Shown: positions 9,128 to 20,629, numbered from the stretch's first letter. The stretch: DNA of 64,000 nt from Candidatus Kapaibacterium sp. (GCA_025059875.1 JANXCT010000004.1:115979-179978); one strand, 5' to 3'. Notes: a model not told the origin generated them from the sequence alone. Numbers and translations are program-made.

Positions 9128-9135
9128 TAAGTTTG
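9128..9135 (+). promoter_or_regulatory. Candidate -7 promoter box upstream of Lrp-type gene
   Basis: TAAGTTTG, an exact match to TAnnTTTG, 13 bases before the TTG at 9149 and 34 bases before the alternative GTG at 9170. A TTTG at 9110-9113 lies closer than the usual -33 spacing. Confidence 0.5.
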
Positions 9136-9148
9136 CAACCAGCTGAAG

Positions 9149-9634
9149 TTGCTCTTGCAAGATCCTGACGTGAAAAAGTTTCCAGAAGTCAAAGACATTG
9201 ATCGCCTTATTTGCTCTCTGCTACAACGCAATGCACGCTTGACCCTCCGAGAATTAGCTCGGCAGGTTAAGCTCTCCGTGCCAACGGTACGCGAGCACAT
9301 CCGGAGATTGGAGGAACAGGGCATCATTGAGGGGTACTTCACGAAGCTCAACCACAGAGTCTTCGGCTACGACATCACAGCGTTCATCTCCGTGTTCGTG
9401 GAGTCCAGCGTCCACTACCCAGAGTTCCTTGCCCGCTGCAAGCGGCGTCCGGAAATCTTGGAATGCCATGCCATCACCGGCGAGGCATCGCACCTCCTGA
9501 AGGTTCGGACGCACGACACAGCCTCGTTGGAGCAGTTGCTGGCAGACATCCAGCGCTGGCCAGGTGTCCGGCGAACGCTAACTAGTCTGGTGCTCTCCAC
9601 GCACGTTGAAACCCTCGCCTTCCCAATACGGTAG
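9149..9634 (+). CDS. Lrp/AsnC family transcriptional regulator
   Basis: A 161-residue protein with an AsnC-type winged helix (LTLRELARQVKLSVPTVREH, about residues 31-50) followed by an RAM/AsnC ligand-binding domain (about 70-150). The family senses amino acids and binds DNA as octamers. The TTG start at 9149 is the longest option; GTG at 9170 loses only seven residues and leaves a longer leader after the promoter-like box, so it may be the true start. The gene ends 27 bases before a type III glutamine synthetase, which suggests that it controls nitrogen assimilation, by position only. Confidence 0.9.
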   Translation: MLLQDPDVKKFPEVKDIDRLICSLLQRNARLTLRELARQVKLSVPTVREHIRRLEEQGIIEGYFTKLNHRVFGYDITAFISVFVESSVHYPEFLARCKRRPEILECHAITGEASHLLKVRTHDTASLEQLLADIQRWPGVRRTLTSLVLSTHVETLAFPIR

Positions 9635-9661
9635 GTCAGTCCCACTCTCCTGGTCTGTGCG

Positions 9662-11848
<2,187 letters not shown>

Positions 11849-11922
11849 GCCCAGCCACCTGCGGGGAGGCACGGAGGGCACGTCTCTGCCGTCAATAGCG
11901 GCGGAGTAGGAGGACGCGTGAC

Positions 11923-12570
11923 ATGCGAGTCGTCCAGATTCGCCAGAGTGGGCAACTAGAAGGCGTGGTATGCCTAGACGACGGCAGCGAGCTCGTCTGT
12001 CCCTTGTCGGTCCTCGCTGACTTCGGACTACGTAAGGGGCAGGAGCTCCCACCCAATGTACTGACACAGCTCTGCCGGGAGAGTCTGCGCTGGCGTATCC
12101 GACATACAGCCCTCCGCTTCTTGGCGCGGCGGGCACACTCTCGCAGAGAACTCCGGAGCAAGCTCCTACGCAAGTTCCCCGAGGATTCCGAGCTTGTGGA
12201 ATCCGTTCTGCAAACCCTCGCTGAGGAGGGCTATCTGGACGACGCCGCATACGCGGAGGCGTTTGTCTGCCAGCGACTGGAGCGGAGTGCCGCTTCGCCA
12301 GCACGGCTTGTTGTTGAGCTCCGCCAGCGAGGGGTTGATGCGGAACTCGCCGTATCCACCGTCCAGCGGTACCTCCCGGACTCTGCGCTCATAGAGCAGG
12401 CACGCCGGGCAGCAGCACGCAAGTTGCGCTCTCTGCACCGCAAGGCCCCAGAACAGCGGTGGCGGGCGCTCGCTGCCTACTTAGGACGACAGGGCTTCCC
12501 AGCAGCTGTCATCCGACGCGTCCTGCAAGAGTCTTTTCCCGACACCGCTGGAGTAGAGGATGTCGAGTAG
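11923..12570 (+). CDS. recX: RecX-type regulator of RecA
   Basis: A 215-residue RecX with the repeated three-helix modules that wedge into RecA filaments (LARRAHSRRELRSKLLRK, EEGYLDDAAYAEAFV and later copies). An N-terminal extension of about 65 residues precedes the repeats. TAGGAGGA lies about 8 bases before the ATG, an unusually good ribosome site for this window. recA is not adjacent. The 3' end overlaps the PD40-OmpA gene by 11 bases. Confidence 0.88.
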   Translation: MRVVQIRQSGQLEGVVCLDDGSELVCPLSVLADFGLRKGQELPPNVLTQLCRESLRWRIRHTALRFLARRAHSRRELRSKLLRKFPEDSELVESVLQTLAEEGYLDDAAYAEAFVCQRLERSAASPARLVVELRQRGVDAELAVSTVQRYLPDSALIEQARRAAARKLRSLHRKAPEQRWRALAAYLGRQGFPAAVIRRVLQESFPDTAGVEDVE

Positions 12571-13867
12571 CACTGTCGTTGGGCTTGCCCTCGGCCTACT
12601 GGGAAGACTGTGTCTCCAGGCCGTAGAAGGGCCTCCGCACATCCACTGCAAGGTGCGTTTGCCCGAACAGTTCAACACTCACCAGCCCACCATCCTGCCG
12701 CTACTCTCTCCAGACGGCAAGCGACTGTACGTAGACCGTAAGCACCATCCAGGAAACACCGGCGGGATGCGCGATCCCGACGAAATTTGGTATGCTGAGC
12801 GGCTCCCCGATGGTAGCTGGTCTGAGCTGCGAAACGTCGGTCCACCGCTCAACACGCCTGGTAGCGACGTCCTCTGCGCCTTCAGCCCTGATGGGCGAGA
12901 AGCGCTCGTCTTCGGCATCTACCGGCCCGATGGCAGCAAGCAGAGTGGCTTCTCTGTCAGCCGCTGGACCGACTCCGGTTGGGGCTTCCCGCAGCCGTTG
13001 CGAATCCGCAACTTCTACAATCTCTCGCAGCACTACTATGCCACCTGGTCACCGGACCGGCGCGTGCTCATCCTCAGTCTCCAGCGGCTGGACTCCTACG
13101 GCGGGTTAGACCTGTACGTCTCCCGCTACGACTCGCTCTCCGGCGAGTGGACGGAGCCGGAGAACATGGGGCCCGTTCTCAACACCAGCGGAATGGAGGG
13201 CTCGCCCTTCCTGGCTCCCGATGGGCAGACGCTCTACTTCTTCTCTACCGGCCACCGTGGCTCCGGCGGCATGGACCTCTTCATGAGCCGCCGACTGGAT
13301 GAGAGTTGGAAACACTGGAGCACACCGGTCAACTTAGGCCCAGAAGTCAACACCCCTGCCGACGAGGCCAGTATCAGCCTGACCTCGCGAGGGGACACTG
13401 CCTACATCGTCTCAGCAGACCTGCAGACACGCCAACCAGGCATCTACGCCGTCTGCTTGGCCGAGAACCTCCGGCCCCTCCCCGTAGTAGAGCCCTCCCA
13501 GCCTCCACCAGCTCCGACGACAGTACTTCGGCTCTTCTTCGCCTTCAACCGCTGGGAGCTCTCAGCAGCGGCGCAGCAGCAGCTTGCCGACTTCATGCGG
13601 CAGATAGAGGTGGATTCACTGGCCGCCGTCCTTGTCGAGGGGCATACTGACGACGTCGGCCCAGAGCCCTACAATGCATGGCTCTCCCGCAAGCGGGCAG
13701 AGACAGTCGCTCAAGAGCTCATCCGACTGGGGATTCCCTCCTCAGCGCTGCAGGTAGCCGGTTACGGGAGTTCCCGGCCTCTGGTTGCAGGGACAACGGC
13801 GTCGGCGCGGCAGCAGAATCGCCGGGTGGAGATCACGGTCCGCTACCGCTCTGGGGCTCCGCCGTAG
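12560..13867 (+). CDS. PD40-repeat protein with C-terminal OmpA peptidoglycan-binding domain
   Basis: A 435-residue envelope protein. Residues 1-20 look like a signal sequence. Residues about 45-300 carry WD40-like PD40 blades (LSPDGKRLYV, FSPDGREALV, LAPDGQTLYFFS). Residues about 330-430 form an OmpA-like domain with EGHTDDVGPEPYN, LSRKRAETV and QQNRRVEI. The layout recalls PorE-like periplasmic anchors of the type IX secretion system, but there is no TPR or lipobox, so a general envelope-anchoring role is as likely. It overlaps recX upstream and converges with the FtsE-like gene, sharing its last 35 bases. Confidence 0.85.
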   Translation: MSSSTVVGLALGLLGRLCLQAVEGPPHIHCKVRLPEQFNTHQPTILPLLSPDGKRLYVDRKHHPGNTGGMRDPDEIWYAERLPDGSWSELRNVGPPLNTPGSDVLCAFSPDGREALVFGIYRPDGSKQSGFSVSRWTDSGWGFPQPLRIRNFYNLSQHYYATWSPDRRVLILSLQRLDSYGGLDLYVSRYDSLSGEWTEPENMGPVLNTSGMEGSPFLAPDGQTLYFFSTGHRGSGGMDLFMSRRLDESWKHWSTPVNLGPEVNTPADEASISLTSRGDTAYIVSADLQTRQPGIYAVCLAENLRPLPVVEPSQPPPAPTTVLRLFFAFNRWELSAAAQQQLADFMRQIEVDSLAAVLVEGHTDDVGPEPYNAWLSRKRAETVAQELIRLGIPSSALQVAGYGSSRPLVAGTTASARQQNRRVEITVRYRSGAPP

Positions 13868-14531
13868 TGATGCGGACGACGTGGCCGTCCTGGAGCTCGA
13901 TCCGGAGCGTCGCCGGCAAGAGAGCCAAGAGATCGGCGCTGTGGGTTGCTACCAGGACGGTGGTACCCTGCGCATGGACTCGGCGGAAGAGCTCGGCGAT
14001 ATGAGCCGTTGTCGCCGGCTCCACGTTACCAGTAGGCTCGTCGGCCAGCAGGAGCCGAGGACGTGGCAGCAGAGCACGGGCAATCGCCACCAACTGCTGC
14101 TCGCCGCCGGAGAGAGCCGCCGGGCGCTTGTGCCGAAGGTAGCTGATGCCCAGCTCGGCGAAGAGCTCCAGTACCATTGCCTGCGCCTGCCGCGTGGGGA
14201 CCCCACGGGCCAGCAGGGGCAACAGCACGTTCTCGTAGGCTGTCTCGCAAGGTAGCAGGCGGCAGTCTTGAAAGACAATCCCCATTTGGCGTCGCAGGCG
14301 CTGCAGTTCGCGGAAAGGGAGCTGCGCCAGCTTCATCCCATCCACCCAGACCGAGCCCGATTGAGGGGAGAGCTCGCGGTAGAGGAGACGGAGCGTCGTC
14401 GTCTTGCCCGAACCCGTTGGACCCGTCAAGACTGCAAAGGCCCCCTCCGGTACCGTGAAGCTCACGGCCGAGAGCGCCGGAACGAAGTGGCCCTCGTAGT
14501 AGACCGTAACCTCCTGCAGTTCTACCCGCAT
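13833..14531 (-). CDS. ftsE: FtsE-like ABC ATPase
   Basis: A 232-residue ATPase with Walker A GPTGSGKTT, signature LSGGEQQLVAIARAL and Walker B LLLADEPTGNVEP, the combination found in FtsE, which with FtsX activates septal peptidoglycan hydrolases. The ATG at 14531 is inside the thioesterase gene (10-base overlap), so translation is probably coupled. FtsX is not adjacent: the gene is last in its operon and converges on the OmpA gene. If it is not FtsE it would be a LolD-type lipoprotein exporter ATPase; the sequence features fit FtsE slightly better. Confidence 0.75.
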   Translation of the reverse strand: MRVELQEVTVYYEGHFVPALSAVSFTVPEGAFAVLTGPTGSGKTTTLRLLYRELSPQSGSVWVDGMKLAQLPFRELQRLRRQMGIVFQDCRLLPCETAYENVLLPLLARGVPTRQAQAMVLELFAELGISYLRHKRPAALSGGEQQLVAIARALLPRPRLLLADEPTGNVEPATTAHIAELFRRVHAQGTTVLVATHSADLLALLPATLRIELQDGHVVRITTAEPQSGSGP

Positions 14532-14983
14532 GTCGCCTCCGGGGTGGAGATGCGCACGTTCGGATGGTGCTCCGGCGCCAGTAGCTGAGCCTCCACGTAA
14601 GCCTGTTGCACCCGCTGCTGGATGACTTCGTGTGGGAGCACGACCTGGAGCTGGCGCCCAGTGGCGATACGCCGCGTCCCAACGAAGGCCTCCACCGTGC
14701 ACCAGACGCGATTCCCCTGCAGCTCGGTAACCTCCGCCCGAATGCGCACGTCGGCCCCAACAGGCGCCATGGCTTCGTGCCGCAGGTGGAGCTCTGCCCC
14801 GACAGCATTCTCCCCAGGCTCGAAAAACGGCTCAATCGCACGCCGAGCGGCCACCTCAGCGTGGTACGCCAACCAGAAGGTGGAGTAGACCGGATGCACC
14901 ACGCAACCATCCAGGATGGCCACCATCTCCGGGCTGACGCGCACGACGAGCTCCGCTACCGAACCAAGGACCTCAGCCCGCAT
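14522..14983 (-). CDS. Hotdog-fold thioesterase (FlK-like/COG5496)
   Basis: A 153-residue single-domain hotdog protein. The conserved core PVYSTFWLAYHAEVAARRAIEP, then GENAVGAELHLRHEAMAPVG, resembles fluoroacetyl-CoA thioesterase-like proteins, which hydrolyse small acyl-CoAs. The start at 14983 gives the normal length; the frame is open further upstream but that part is low-complexity and overlaps coaE. It overlaps coaE by 11 bases and the FtsE-like gene by 10. Position beside coaE suggests a link to CoA turnover, which is inference. Confidence 0.75.
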   Translation of the reverse strand: MRAEVLGSVAELVVRVSPEMVAILDGCVVHPVYSTFWLAYHAEVAARRAIEPFFEPGENAVGAELHLRHEAMAPVGADVRIRAEVTELQGNRVWCTVEAFVGTRRIATGRQLQVVLPHEVIQQRVQQAYVEAQLLAPEHHPNVRISTPEATCG

Positions 14984-15665
14984 CGTGCCTCTCTGACGCA
15001 GAGGATACATCCGGTAGAACTTCGGTCTGCTCTGACGGCGGCACCCGTGGTGGCAGAGTGCGGAGGAGTGCCGCGAGGAAGTCAACGCTCTGCCTGAGCT
15101 CCTCGAGGCTCCCGTCGTTGGCGAGCACGATGTCGGCTTGGAGGCGCTTGGACGACGGGGATTGCTGTGCGGCTTCACGCGCTGCAATCTGCTCCTCGCT
15201 CCAGCCCCGCTGGCGGAGCCGCTCGCGGCGCTTGGACTCCTGAGCATCCACGACGATGACGTAATCGAAGGCCTCGTCCAGGCCCGTCTCGAAGACGAGC
15301 GCTGCCTCCACGACGACCAACCGTGCCCCTTCCGATGCTAAATGCTGGATGTGTTCCGCGAGCGCCTCCAGTACTCGCGGGTGGACGAGCTCCTCCACGA
15401 ACTGCCGCGCTCGGCGATGCTGCGGCGTCCTCCCGAAGATGCGAGCAGCGAGCGCTGCAGTCTGCAGCCGCCCATCGGGTCCGAAGATGTCCGCGCCGAA
15501 GGCCTGCTGTAGCCGTTCCCGAAGCTCGGGATCGGTCTCCACGAGCTCCTTCGCCATCTGGTCGGCGTCCAGCACAGAGATGCCGCTTCGGCGGAGGAGT
15601 TCAGCGACAGTGCTTTTCCCGCTCCCTGGGGCACCGGTCAGGGCAATCAGCACAGGCTCGCTCAT
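14973..15665 (-). CDS. coaE: Dephospho-CoA kinase
   Basis: A 230-residue kinase that phosphorylates dephospho-CoA in the last step of CoA synthesis. The P-loop GAPGSGKST spans residues 11-19, followed by the CoaE-specific [12 protein letters not shown] and the lid region [18 protein letters not shown]. About 25 residues of low-complexity tail follow the domain. The start overlaps the purL stop in the ATGA manner, so it is translated from the purL message. Confidence 0.95.
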   Translation of the reverse strand: MSEPVLIALTGAPGSGKSTVAELLRRSGISVLDADQMAKELVETDPELRERLQQAFGADIFGPDGRLQTAALAARIFGRTPQHRRARQFVEELVHPRVLEALAEHIQHLASEGARLVVVEAALVFETGLDEAFDYVIVVDAQESKRRERLRQRGWSEEQIAAREAAQQSPSSKRLQADIVLANDGSLEELRQSVDFLAALLRTLPPRVPPSEQTEVLPDVSSASERHDAG

Positions 15666-17890
15666 ATGCGCTCTACGAGCTCCGGGAGTGCTTGCTCGTA
15701 CCGATGCCGGAGCTCGGTCACAGTAGTCTCCACAACCCCTTGCAGCACGAACCGGTCACGCACGACCCAGCCAAGCTCCACACACGGCAGCCCCCACTCC
15801 CGGCAGAGTTGCACCACATCGGCCACATGCTCAGGTGGCACGGAGACCACCACCCGGGTCTGCGCCTCCCCGAAGAGCTGTGCCGCCGTGAGCTCCCACG
15901 GCAGGACAAGCTCCGCCCCCAGCGCACCCTCAGAGGCGATCGCCTTCTCGGCCAGGCAGATTGCCAGCCCCCCTTCGGAGCAGTCGTGTGCCGAGCGGAG
16001 CCACCGGCGTCGGATGGCCGTCAGTAGCAGTTGCTGAAGACGGCGTTCCTCCTCCAGTTCCAGCGTCGGCGCGTCGCCGGCCACCATCCCGTGGAAGAGC
16101 CACAGGTACTCCGAGCCGCCCAACTCTGCCCGCTGCGGCCCAATCAGCAGCACGACATCCCCTTCCGCCCGAAAGCCCATGCCGACGACGGCCGTCACGT
16201 CCTCCACCAACCCCAGCATCCCAATGACGGGCGTGGGGTAGACCACAGAGCGCGGCGATGCGTTGTAGAAGCTCACGTTCCCGCCCGTCACCGGGGTCCC
16301 AAAGGTTCGGCAGGCATCCCCCATGCCTCGGACGGCCTCGCGGAATTGCCAGAAGACCTCGGGGTCGTACGGGTCCCCGAAGTTGAGGCAGTTCGTGATA
16401 GCAACCGGCTCGGCCCCAACGCAGGCCACATTCCGGGCGGCCTCTGCGACCGCGATCTGGGCCCCGCGGTAGGGGTTGAGGTAGACGTAGCGGCTGTTGC
16501 AGTCCACGCTTGCGGCAATGCCGCGGCCGGGGAGCTCGCGCAGCCGCAGTACGGCAGCATCGGCCATGCCGGGCAGGAGCACGGTGTTCGTCTGCACCTG
16601 ATGGTCGTACTGCTCGAAGACCCAGCGCTTGCTGGCAATCGTGGGGCTTGTCAGCAGCCGCCAGAAGGCCTCCTCCGGCGGAACAGGCTCCGGAAGGTCC
16701 TCGGGCTTCACGGCTCGGAGCTCTTGCAGGTAGGCCGGCTCACGCGCCTCTCGATCGTACTGCGGCGCCCCTTCGCCGGCCACCAACGTCCAGGCAGGGA
16801 CCTCGGCCACCAGCTCCCCATGCCGGTAGTAGCGCAGGATACCGTCCTCGGTCACTTCCCCAATCCGTGCGCAGCCGATTCCCCACTTACGGCAAATCCC
16901 CTCCGCAATCGACTCCGTGCCCCGGCGCAGCACGACCAGCATCCGCTCCTGCGACTCGGAGAGCAAGATTTCGTAAGCGCTCATCCCTGGGTCGCGCAGC
17001 GGCACGGCGTCCAAGTCTATCCGCATCCCCACGCGCCCGCGGGCACTCATCTCGGAGGTTGAGCAGCAGATGCCCGCAGCCCCCATGTCCTGCATCCCCA
17101 CGACGATGCCGGCATCGCGCAGCTCCAGCACTGCCTCCAGCAGCAGCTTCTCAGCGAAAGGGTCCCCGACCTGCACCGACGGACGCATGTCCTGCTGCCC
17201 ATCCTCGAACGTCCGCGAGGCCAAGAGCGACGCCCCGTGGATCCCATCCCGCCCCGTTCGGTTGCCGATGAGGTAGACCGGGTTCCCCACCCCGCGGGCC
17301 ACCGAAGGGATGATGCGGTCTATGGGCACAATCCCCACGGCCATGGCGTTGACCAGAGGATTGTCGGCGTAGCAGGGCTGGAAGTACACCTCGCCGCCGA
17401 CCGTGGGCACTCCGAAGGCATTGCCGTAGTCGCCGATCCCACGCACGACGCCGCAGACCAGGTAGCGCGTCCGCGCGTCCTTGAGTTCCCCGAAGCGCAG
17501 GGAGTCCAGCACAGCGATTGGCCGCGCGCCCGTGGTGAAGATGTCCCGCAGGATGCCTCCTACGCCGGTTGCTGCCCCTTGGTACGGCTCTACCGCCGAG
17601 GGGTGGTTGTGGCTCTCGATCTTGAAGGCAATCGCATACCCGCCGCCGATGTCCACCATACCGGCATTCTCGTTGCCGGAGAGCACCCGCCCGCCCGTCC
17701 GCGGCAGCGTCCGCAGGAGCTTCAGCGAGTTCTTGTAGCTACAGTGCTCGCTCCACATCACCGCGAACATCCCCAGCTCCGTGGGGTTGGGCTCCCGACC
17801 CAGGAGCTGCACAATCCGCTCGTACTCCTCGGCGGTCAACCCCAGTGCCAAGGCCGTCTCCACCGTTGCCGTCAGCTCACGCTGCAGCAT
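15662..17890 (-). CDS. purL: Phosphoribosylformylglycinamidine synthase II (small type)
   Basis: A 742-residue single-chain PurL of the small class, which works with PurS and PurQ to convert FGAR to FGAM. The N-terminal catalytic MWSEHCSYK is at residues 45-53, followed by the PurM-like ATP-binding and C-terminal domains in tandem. The ATG at 17890 gives the expected N-terminus; in-frame codons upstream are arginine-rich and belong to the preceding gene. TGATG overlap with the zinc-ribbon gene upstream and ATGA overlap with coaE downstream show one operon. purS and purQ are not nearby. Confidence 0.95.
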   Translation of the reverse strand: MLQRELTATVETALALGLTAEEYERIVQLLGREPNPTELGMFAVMWSEHCSYKNSLKLLRTLPRTGGRVLSGNENAGMVDIGGGYAIAFKIESHNHPSAVEPYQGAATGVGGILRDIFTTGARPIAVLDSLRFGELKDARTRYLVCGVVRGIGDYGNAFGVPTVGGEVYFQPCYADNPLVNAMAVGIVPIDRIIPSVARGVGNPVYLIGNRTGRDGIHGASLLASRTFEDGQQDMRPSVQVGDPFAEKLLLEAVLELRDAGIVVGMQDMGAAGICCSTSEMSARGRVGMRIDLDAVPLRDPGMSAYEILLSESQERMLVVLRRGTESIAEGICRKWGIGCARIGEVTEDGILRYYRHGELVAEVPAWTLVAGEGAPQYDREAREPAYLQELRAVKPEDLPEPVPPEEAFWRLLTSPTIASKRWVFEQYDHQVQTNTVLLPGMADAAVLRLRELPGRGIAASVDCNSRYVYLNPYRGAQIAVAEAARNVACVGAEPVAITNCLNFGDPYDPEVFWQFREAVRGMGDACRTFGTPVTGGNVSFYNASPRSVVYPTPVIGMLGLVEDVTAVVGMGFRAEGDVVLLIGPQRAELGGSEYLWLFHGMVAGDAPTLELEEERRLQQLLLTAIRRRWLRSAHDCSEGGLAICLAEKAIASEGALGAELVLPWELTAAQLFGEAQTRVVVSVPPEHVADVVQLCREWGLPCVELGWVVRDRFVLQGVVETTVTELRHRYEQALPELVERI

Positions 17891-18198
17891 CAGCGTCCTA
17901 AGAGCAGTTCCACGAAGCGCACGAGCAGGAACCACCCAACGGCGACCCCGGCGACGCCGCCGGTCGCAATCCCCAGGAGCGTCATCCAAAAGGCGAAGCG
18001 GCTCTGCGACCGGAAGCGCCGAAACATGTACCCGCGCCAGTTACAGTGGTGGCAGCGGTAGAGCACTAACGCCGGGCTGAAGAGCTTCATGAACCGCTCA
18101 AACGCATTGCGGCTGTGCGAACGGTACATCCGCCCAACCGTCTTGCACCGCGGGCATCGCCGCAGTGTCGGGCTACTCCGCTGCCGGAAGGTCGTCAT
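17890..18198 (-). CDS. Small zinc-ribbon membrane protein of unknown function
   Basis: A 102-residue protein with two cysteine knuckles, [12 protein letters not shown] and [11 protein letters not shown], forming a probable zinc ribbon. A basic stretch follows, then one or two C-terminal transmembrane segments ([23 protein letters not shown]). I do not recognise a function. It is the first gene of the minus-strand operon, sharing a TGATG junction with purL, and has a promoter-like TAATTTTG 20 bases ahead. The ribbon faces the cytoplasm if the positive-inside rule holds. Confidence 0.75.
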   Translation of the reverse strand: MTTFRQRSSPTLRRCPRCKTVGRMYRSHSRNAFERFMKLFSPALVLYRCHHCNWRGYMFRRFRSQSRFAFWMTLLGIATGGVAGVAVGWFLLVRFVELLLGR

Positions 18199-18217
18199 GC
18201 CTGCACCCTCGCCGTCA

Positions 18218-18225
18218 CAAAATTA
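18218..18225 (-). promoter_or_regulatory. Candidate -7 promoter box of the minus-strand purL operon
   Basis: On the minus strand the sequence reads TAATTTTG, ending 20 bases before the ATG at 18198. It is identical to the box upstream of nuoJ. Confidence 0.5.
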
Positions 18226-18571
18226 GCCCTCCGGGCAGAGAGGACTCCTCCTTCTGCAGAGGCGTGCCGCCGAAGACGCCCGCAGACTCCTCGAGGATAG
18301 CCCGCAGCAATACTGGCTCCCGTGCTAATCCCCGACTGTGCAGCGTCCGAAGTCGGGCTCGGACAGGCAGAATTCCCGTAACTTGCTGCGGCTCCCTGCT
18401 CCCGCGGAGGTGCAAGGACGGCGGGGCTGCCTCGTTGTGGCGGGGGGCCGAGCACTGGGCCGCAAGACCCATAAGGAAGCGCACAGCCAGGCACGTCCCT
18501 AGCCGCACTGCTCTCTCAGCCCGCAGGGGCCAAAGGCAAGGTCATACGTGGAACGACTCCGGAGGTGACCC
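18226..18571 (+). other. Intergenic region between divergent operons
   Basis: About 345 bases between the minus-strand zinc-ribbon gene and the fibre gene. Open frames here are short and unlike known proteins. Near its right end is CCGGAGGTGA, a strong ribosome site for the ATG at 18572. I see no plus-strand match to the TA(N)nTTTG box, so how the fibre gene is transcribed is unclear. Confidence 0.5.
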
Positions 18572-20071
18572 ATGTCGAGCCAGACGCAGCTCTGCAGCAT
18601 GCTCTCGGTGGCGGCTCTGCTGTTCCTCGGGTGGGGCTGGAGCATTGGCGGGCAGGTGCCCAACGGGCCTACGGGCGTCGGCAGCGAAGCCATGCTGCCC
18701 TTGAGGGCAACCCCTGACACGTCTGCGCAGCAGCCCGATGTGTCCAGCAGGACCGAGCAGCACAGCACTCTGCCGAGCAGCACTGAGGCCCCAGCCCTGA
18801 GGGCAGTTGTGGAGGACGCTTCCGAACGATGCCCCCACGGCCGGAGGCTGCTGGCAGAGGGTCCGCGTGGCGCATCCACAGCCACCCTGGACGCCTCGGG
18901 TAGCAGCCCGTACTTCAGCGCCGTCAGCAGCGGGCAGAACACTGGCGGGGATGACAAAAACGCGGCACTGGGAGCCTACAGCGTCGTCTGTGGAGGTTAT
19001 GGGAACACCGCCAGCGGCGACTACAGCACCGTCGGCGGGGGCGACGGCAACACCGCCAGCAAGTGGTACAGCACCGTCGGCGGGGGCTGGCACAACACCG
19101 CCAGCGGCTATACCAGCACCGTCGGCGGGGGCTGGCACAACACCGCCAGCGGCTATACCAGCACCGTCGGCAGGGGCGAGGAGAACACCGCCAGCGGCGG
19201 CTGGAGCACCGTCGGCGGGGGCAGGAGTAACACCGCCAGCGGCGACTACTACAGCACCGTCGGCGGGGGCAGGAGTAACACCGCCAGCGGCTATGCCAGC
19301 ACCGTCGGCGGGGGCTGGCTCAACCACGCCAGTGACTCTCTTTCTGCTATCCCGGGCAGGTACAACCTGAAGGTCGGCAAGCGCAGCTTCGGCTTCAGCG
19401 GGCAGACGAGCGATGAGCAGACGGACCTGAGCGCTTACAGCAACATTGCGGCCTTTGTGGACGTGGACCTGTGGCTGTACAACGTGTGCGACCTGGCTTC
19501 GCAGTTGCGCTTCTACGAGCCCTCAGGGGCAGGGACGAACTACACCGCCTTCCGGGCCCAGGGGCAGCAGAGGGACATCGTGTACACGCTGCCGGCAGCG
19601 CTGGGGCAGGCTGGGGATGTGCTGAGGATTGCCTCCGTGCGGCAGGACACGGCCGTGCTGGAGTGGGCGTCGGCCACAGGGGCGGTGCCCTCCTCGCTAC
19701 GCTACAAGGACGAGGTCCGCTCCATCGGGGAGGCACCGGGGAAGGTGCTGCGGCTGCGGGGGGTGGAGTTCCGCTGGAAGCCGGAGTATGGTGGAGGGGA
19801 GGACATCGGGTTCATCGTGGAGGAGGTGGCGCCGGTGGTGCCGCAGGTGGTGGACCGCGACCCGCAGACGGGGGAGCCGGTGGGGATGGACTACGGTCGG
19901 CTGACGGCGCTGCTGGTGGAGGCCATCAAGGAGCAGCAGCGGGAGTTGGAGCAGCAGCGGAGCGAGATAGAGCAGCAGCGGCGAGAGCTGGAGCAGCTAC
20001 GGCTGTTGGTGGAGCAGCTCTTGCGGGAGCGCGGGAACCGCGGCGGGGAGATGGGCAACCAGACCAGGTGA
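18572..20071 (+). CDS. Secreted fibre protein: YadA-type head repeats, peptidase_S74 chaperone domain, coiled coil
   Basis: A 499-residue protein. A signal peptide is likely at residues 1-28. A low-complexity linker runs to about 130. Nine tandem head repeats (NTASG-x-x-STVGGG-x-x) fill about 130-265, predicted to fold as a trimeric beta-roll. A stalk-like region leads to a peptidase_S74 intramolecular chaperone at about 373-455, beginning PSSLRYKDEV; Ser374 and Lys379 have the spacing of the self-cleaving Ser/Lys dyad. The last 45 residues are a Q/E-rich coiled coil. No YadA beta-barrel anchor is present. By family knowledge the chaperone trimerises the fibre and is then cut off. CCGGAGGTGA precedes the start by a few bases. 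A broken paralogue lies downstream. Confidence 0.8.
   Translation: MSSQTQLCSMLSVAALLFLGWGWSIGGQVPNGPTGVGSEAMLPLRATPDTSAQQPDVSSRTEQHSTLPSSTEAPALRAVVEDASERCPHGRRLLAEGPRGASTATLDASGSSPYFSAVSSGQNTGGDDKNAALGAYSVVCGGYGNTASGDYSTVGGGDGNTASKWYSTVGGGWHNTASGYTSTVGGGWHNTASGYTSTVGRGEENTASGGWSTVGGGRSNTASGDYYSTVGGGRSNTASGYASTVGGGWLNHASDSLSAIPGRYNLKVGKRSFGFSGQTSDEQTDLSAYSNIAAFVDVDLWLYNVCDLASQLRFYEPSGAGTNYTAFRAQGQQRDIVYTLPAALGQAGDVLRIASVRQDTAVLEWASATGAVPSSLRYKDEVRSIGEAPGKVLRLRGVEFRWKPEYGGGEDIGFIVEEVAPVVPQVVDRDPQTGEPVGMDYGRLTALLVEAIKEQQRELEQQRSEIEQQRRELEQLRLLVEQLLRERGNRGGEMGNQTR
18959..19366 (+). repeat. Nine tandem 45-bp head-repeat units
   Basis: Units of 45 bases (one of 48) encode the 15-residue motif NTASG-x-x-STVGGG-x-x. 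Units three to five are nearly identical at DNA level, with GGCTATACCAGCACCGTCGG repeated exactly. This suggests recent unit duplication and potential for length variation. Confidence 0.9.
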
Positions 20072-20521
20072 GCCGTCCACCAGCCTGGCCGCGGCAGGAC
20101 ATCCCGAACCCGTTCGAGGGCCCATGGCCATCCCATACCACCCCTCGGAGGACATCGGGCAGGCAGAGCCAGTGGTGTGGAGTTGCAGGGTTGGGGGCTA
20201 TAGTGTGCAGAGCTGTCCGAGTGTGGCAAACACAGGCGGGCGGTGGCAGGCCAGCGGATGCACCTGGTGCGCCGAAGGTGAGCTGAGGCGAGTAAGTGCT
20301 GACTGAGAGGTGGCGTTGATGGCTGCCCTTCAGTGTTCACAAAAGCCCCATAGCCGCAGAGGACCACAGCAGGGGCTTGCCCTGTGCGGGAGAGATGGAC
20401 GCTGTCACGGGTAAGCCACAGTCCCTTTCTGGCATACGTGCGGCGCGGCGCTGGCGGGCAGGTCCTTGCGTTAGCCGTTTGTAGGTAGCGCGAGACAGAG
20501 CAACAAGCGTGAGGAGGTACC
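20072..20521 (+). other. Intergenic region between the two fibre genes
   Basis: About 450 bases without a credible gene. It starts with the conserved 3' module described separately (20085-20275). The rest, to the GAGGAGGTACC ribosome site at 20511-20521, has no recognisable content. Frames open on either strand have no familiar motifs. Confidence 0.5.
20085..20275 (+). repeat. 3'-flank module, copy A
   Basis: Imperfect direct repeat of 22527-22715. The best shared blocks are ACCAGCCTGGC, GCAGGACATCCCGAAC, CGTTCGAGGGC, GGCAGGCAGAGCC-GTGGTG and GTCCGAG-GTG-ACACAGGC. The core CCCGAACCCGTTCGAGGG is an inverted repeat, and the outer CCACCAGCCTGGC is partly complementary to GCCAGTGGTG. It lies 14 bases after the stop of the intact fibre gene. 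Confidence 0.7.
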
Positions 20522-20629
20522 ATGACCCGGCCGTTGCTGGCGGGACCGGCCTTTGACCGGCCGTGCTATATTAGGACCAGCGCCAACGGCAGGCCGGAAT
20601 CGCGGCCGTGCGCGATTTCACAACGTTAG
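20522..20629 (+). pseudogene. Short 35-codon reading frame ahead of the second fibre gene
   Basis: ATG at 20522 has the best ribosome site in the region (GAGGAGGTAC, a few bases ahead). It opens a 35-codon frame ended by TAG at 20627. The same frame continues without a stop into the fibre-like sequence at 20660. It may be the original 5' end of the second fibre gene cut by an amber mutation. No typical signal peptide is seen, so an unrelated leader peptide is possible. Confidence 0.35.

Larger units (their letters stand above)
8406..9148 (+). other. Long gene-poor intergenic region
   Basis: About 740 bases between polA and the Lrp-type regulator with no convincing coding frame on either strand. 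The first 240 bases end in a strong intrinsic terminator, with CAGTTTTGC near 8563 about 110 bases before its T-run, so a short transcript or a long polA 3' UTR is possible. I recognise no SRP RNA, RNase P, tmRNA or tRNA. From 8690 to 9120 I see nothing definable. The sequence close to the next gene carries a promoter-like TAAGTTTG. Confidence 0.5.

Noticed and set aside
18542..19327. 261-codon minus-strand frame full of APADGA repeats.
   Set aside because: It is the antisense of the 45-bp head repeats; periodic GC-rich DNA stays open in several frames.
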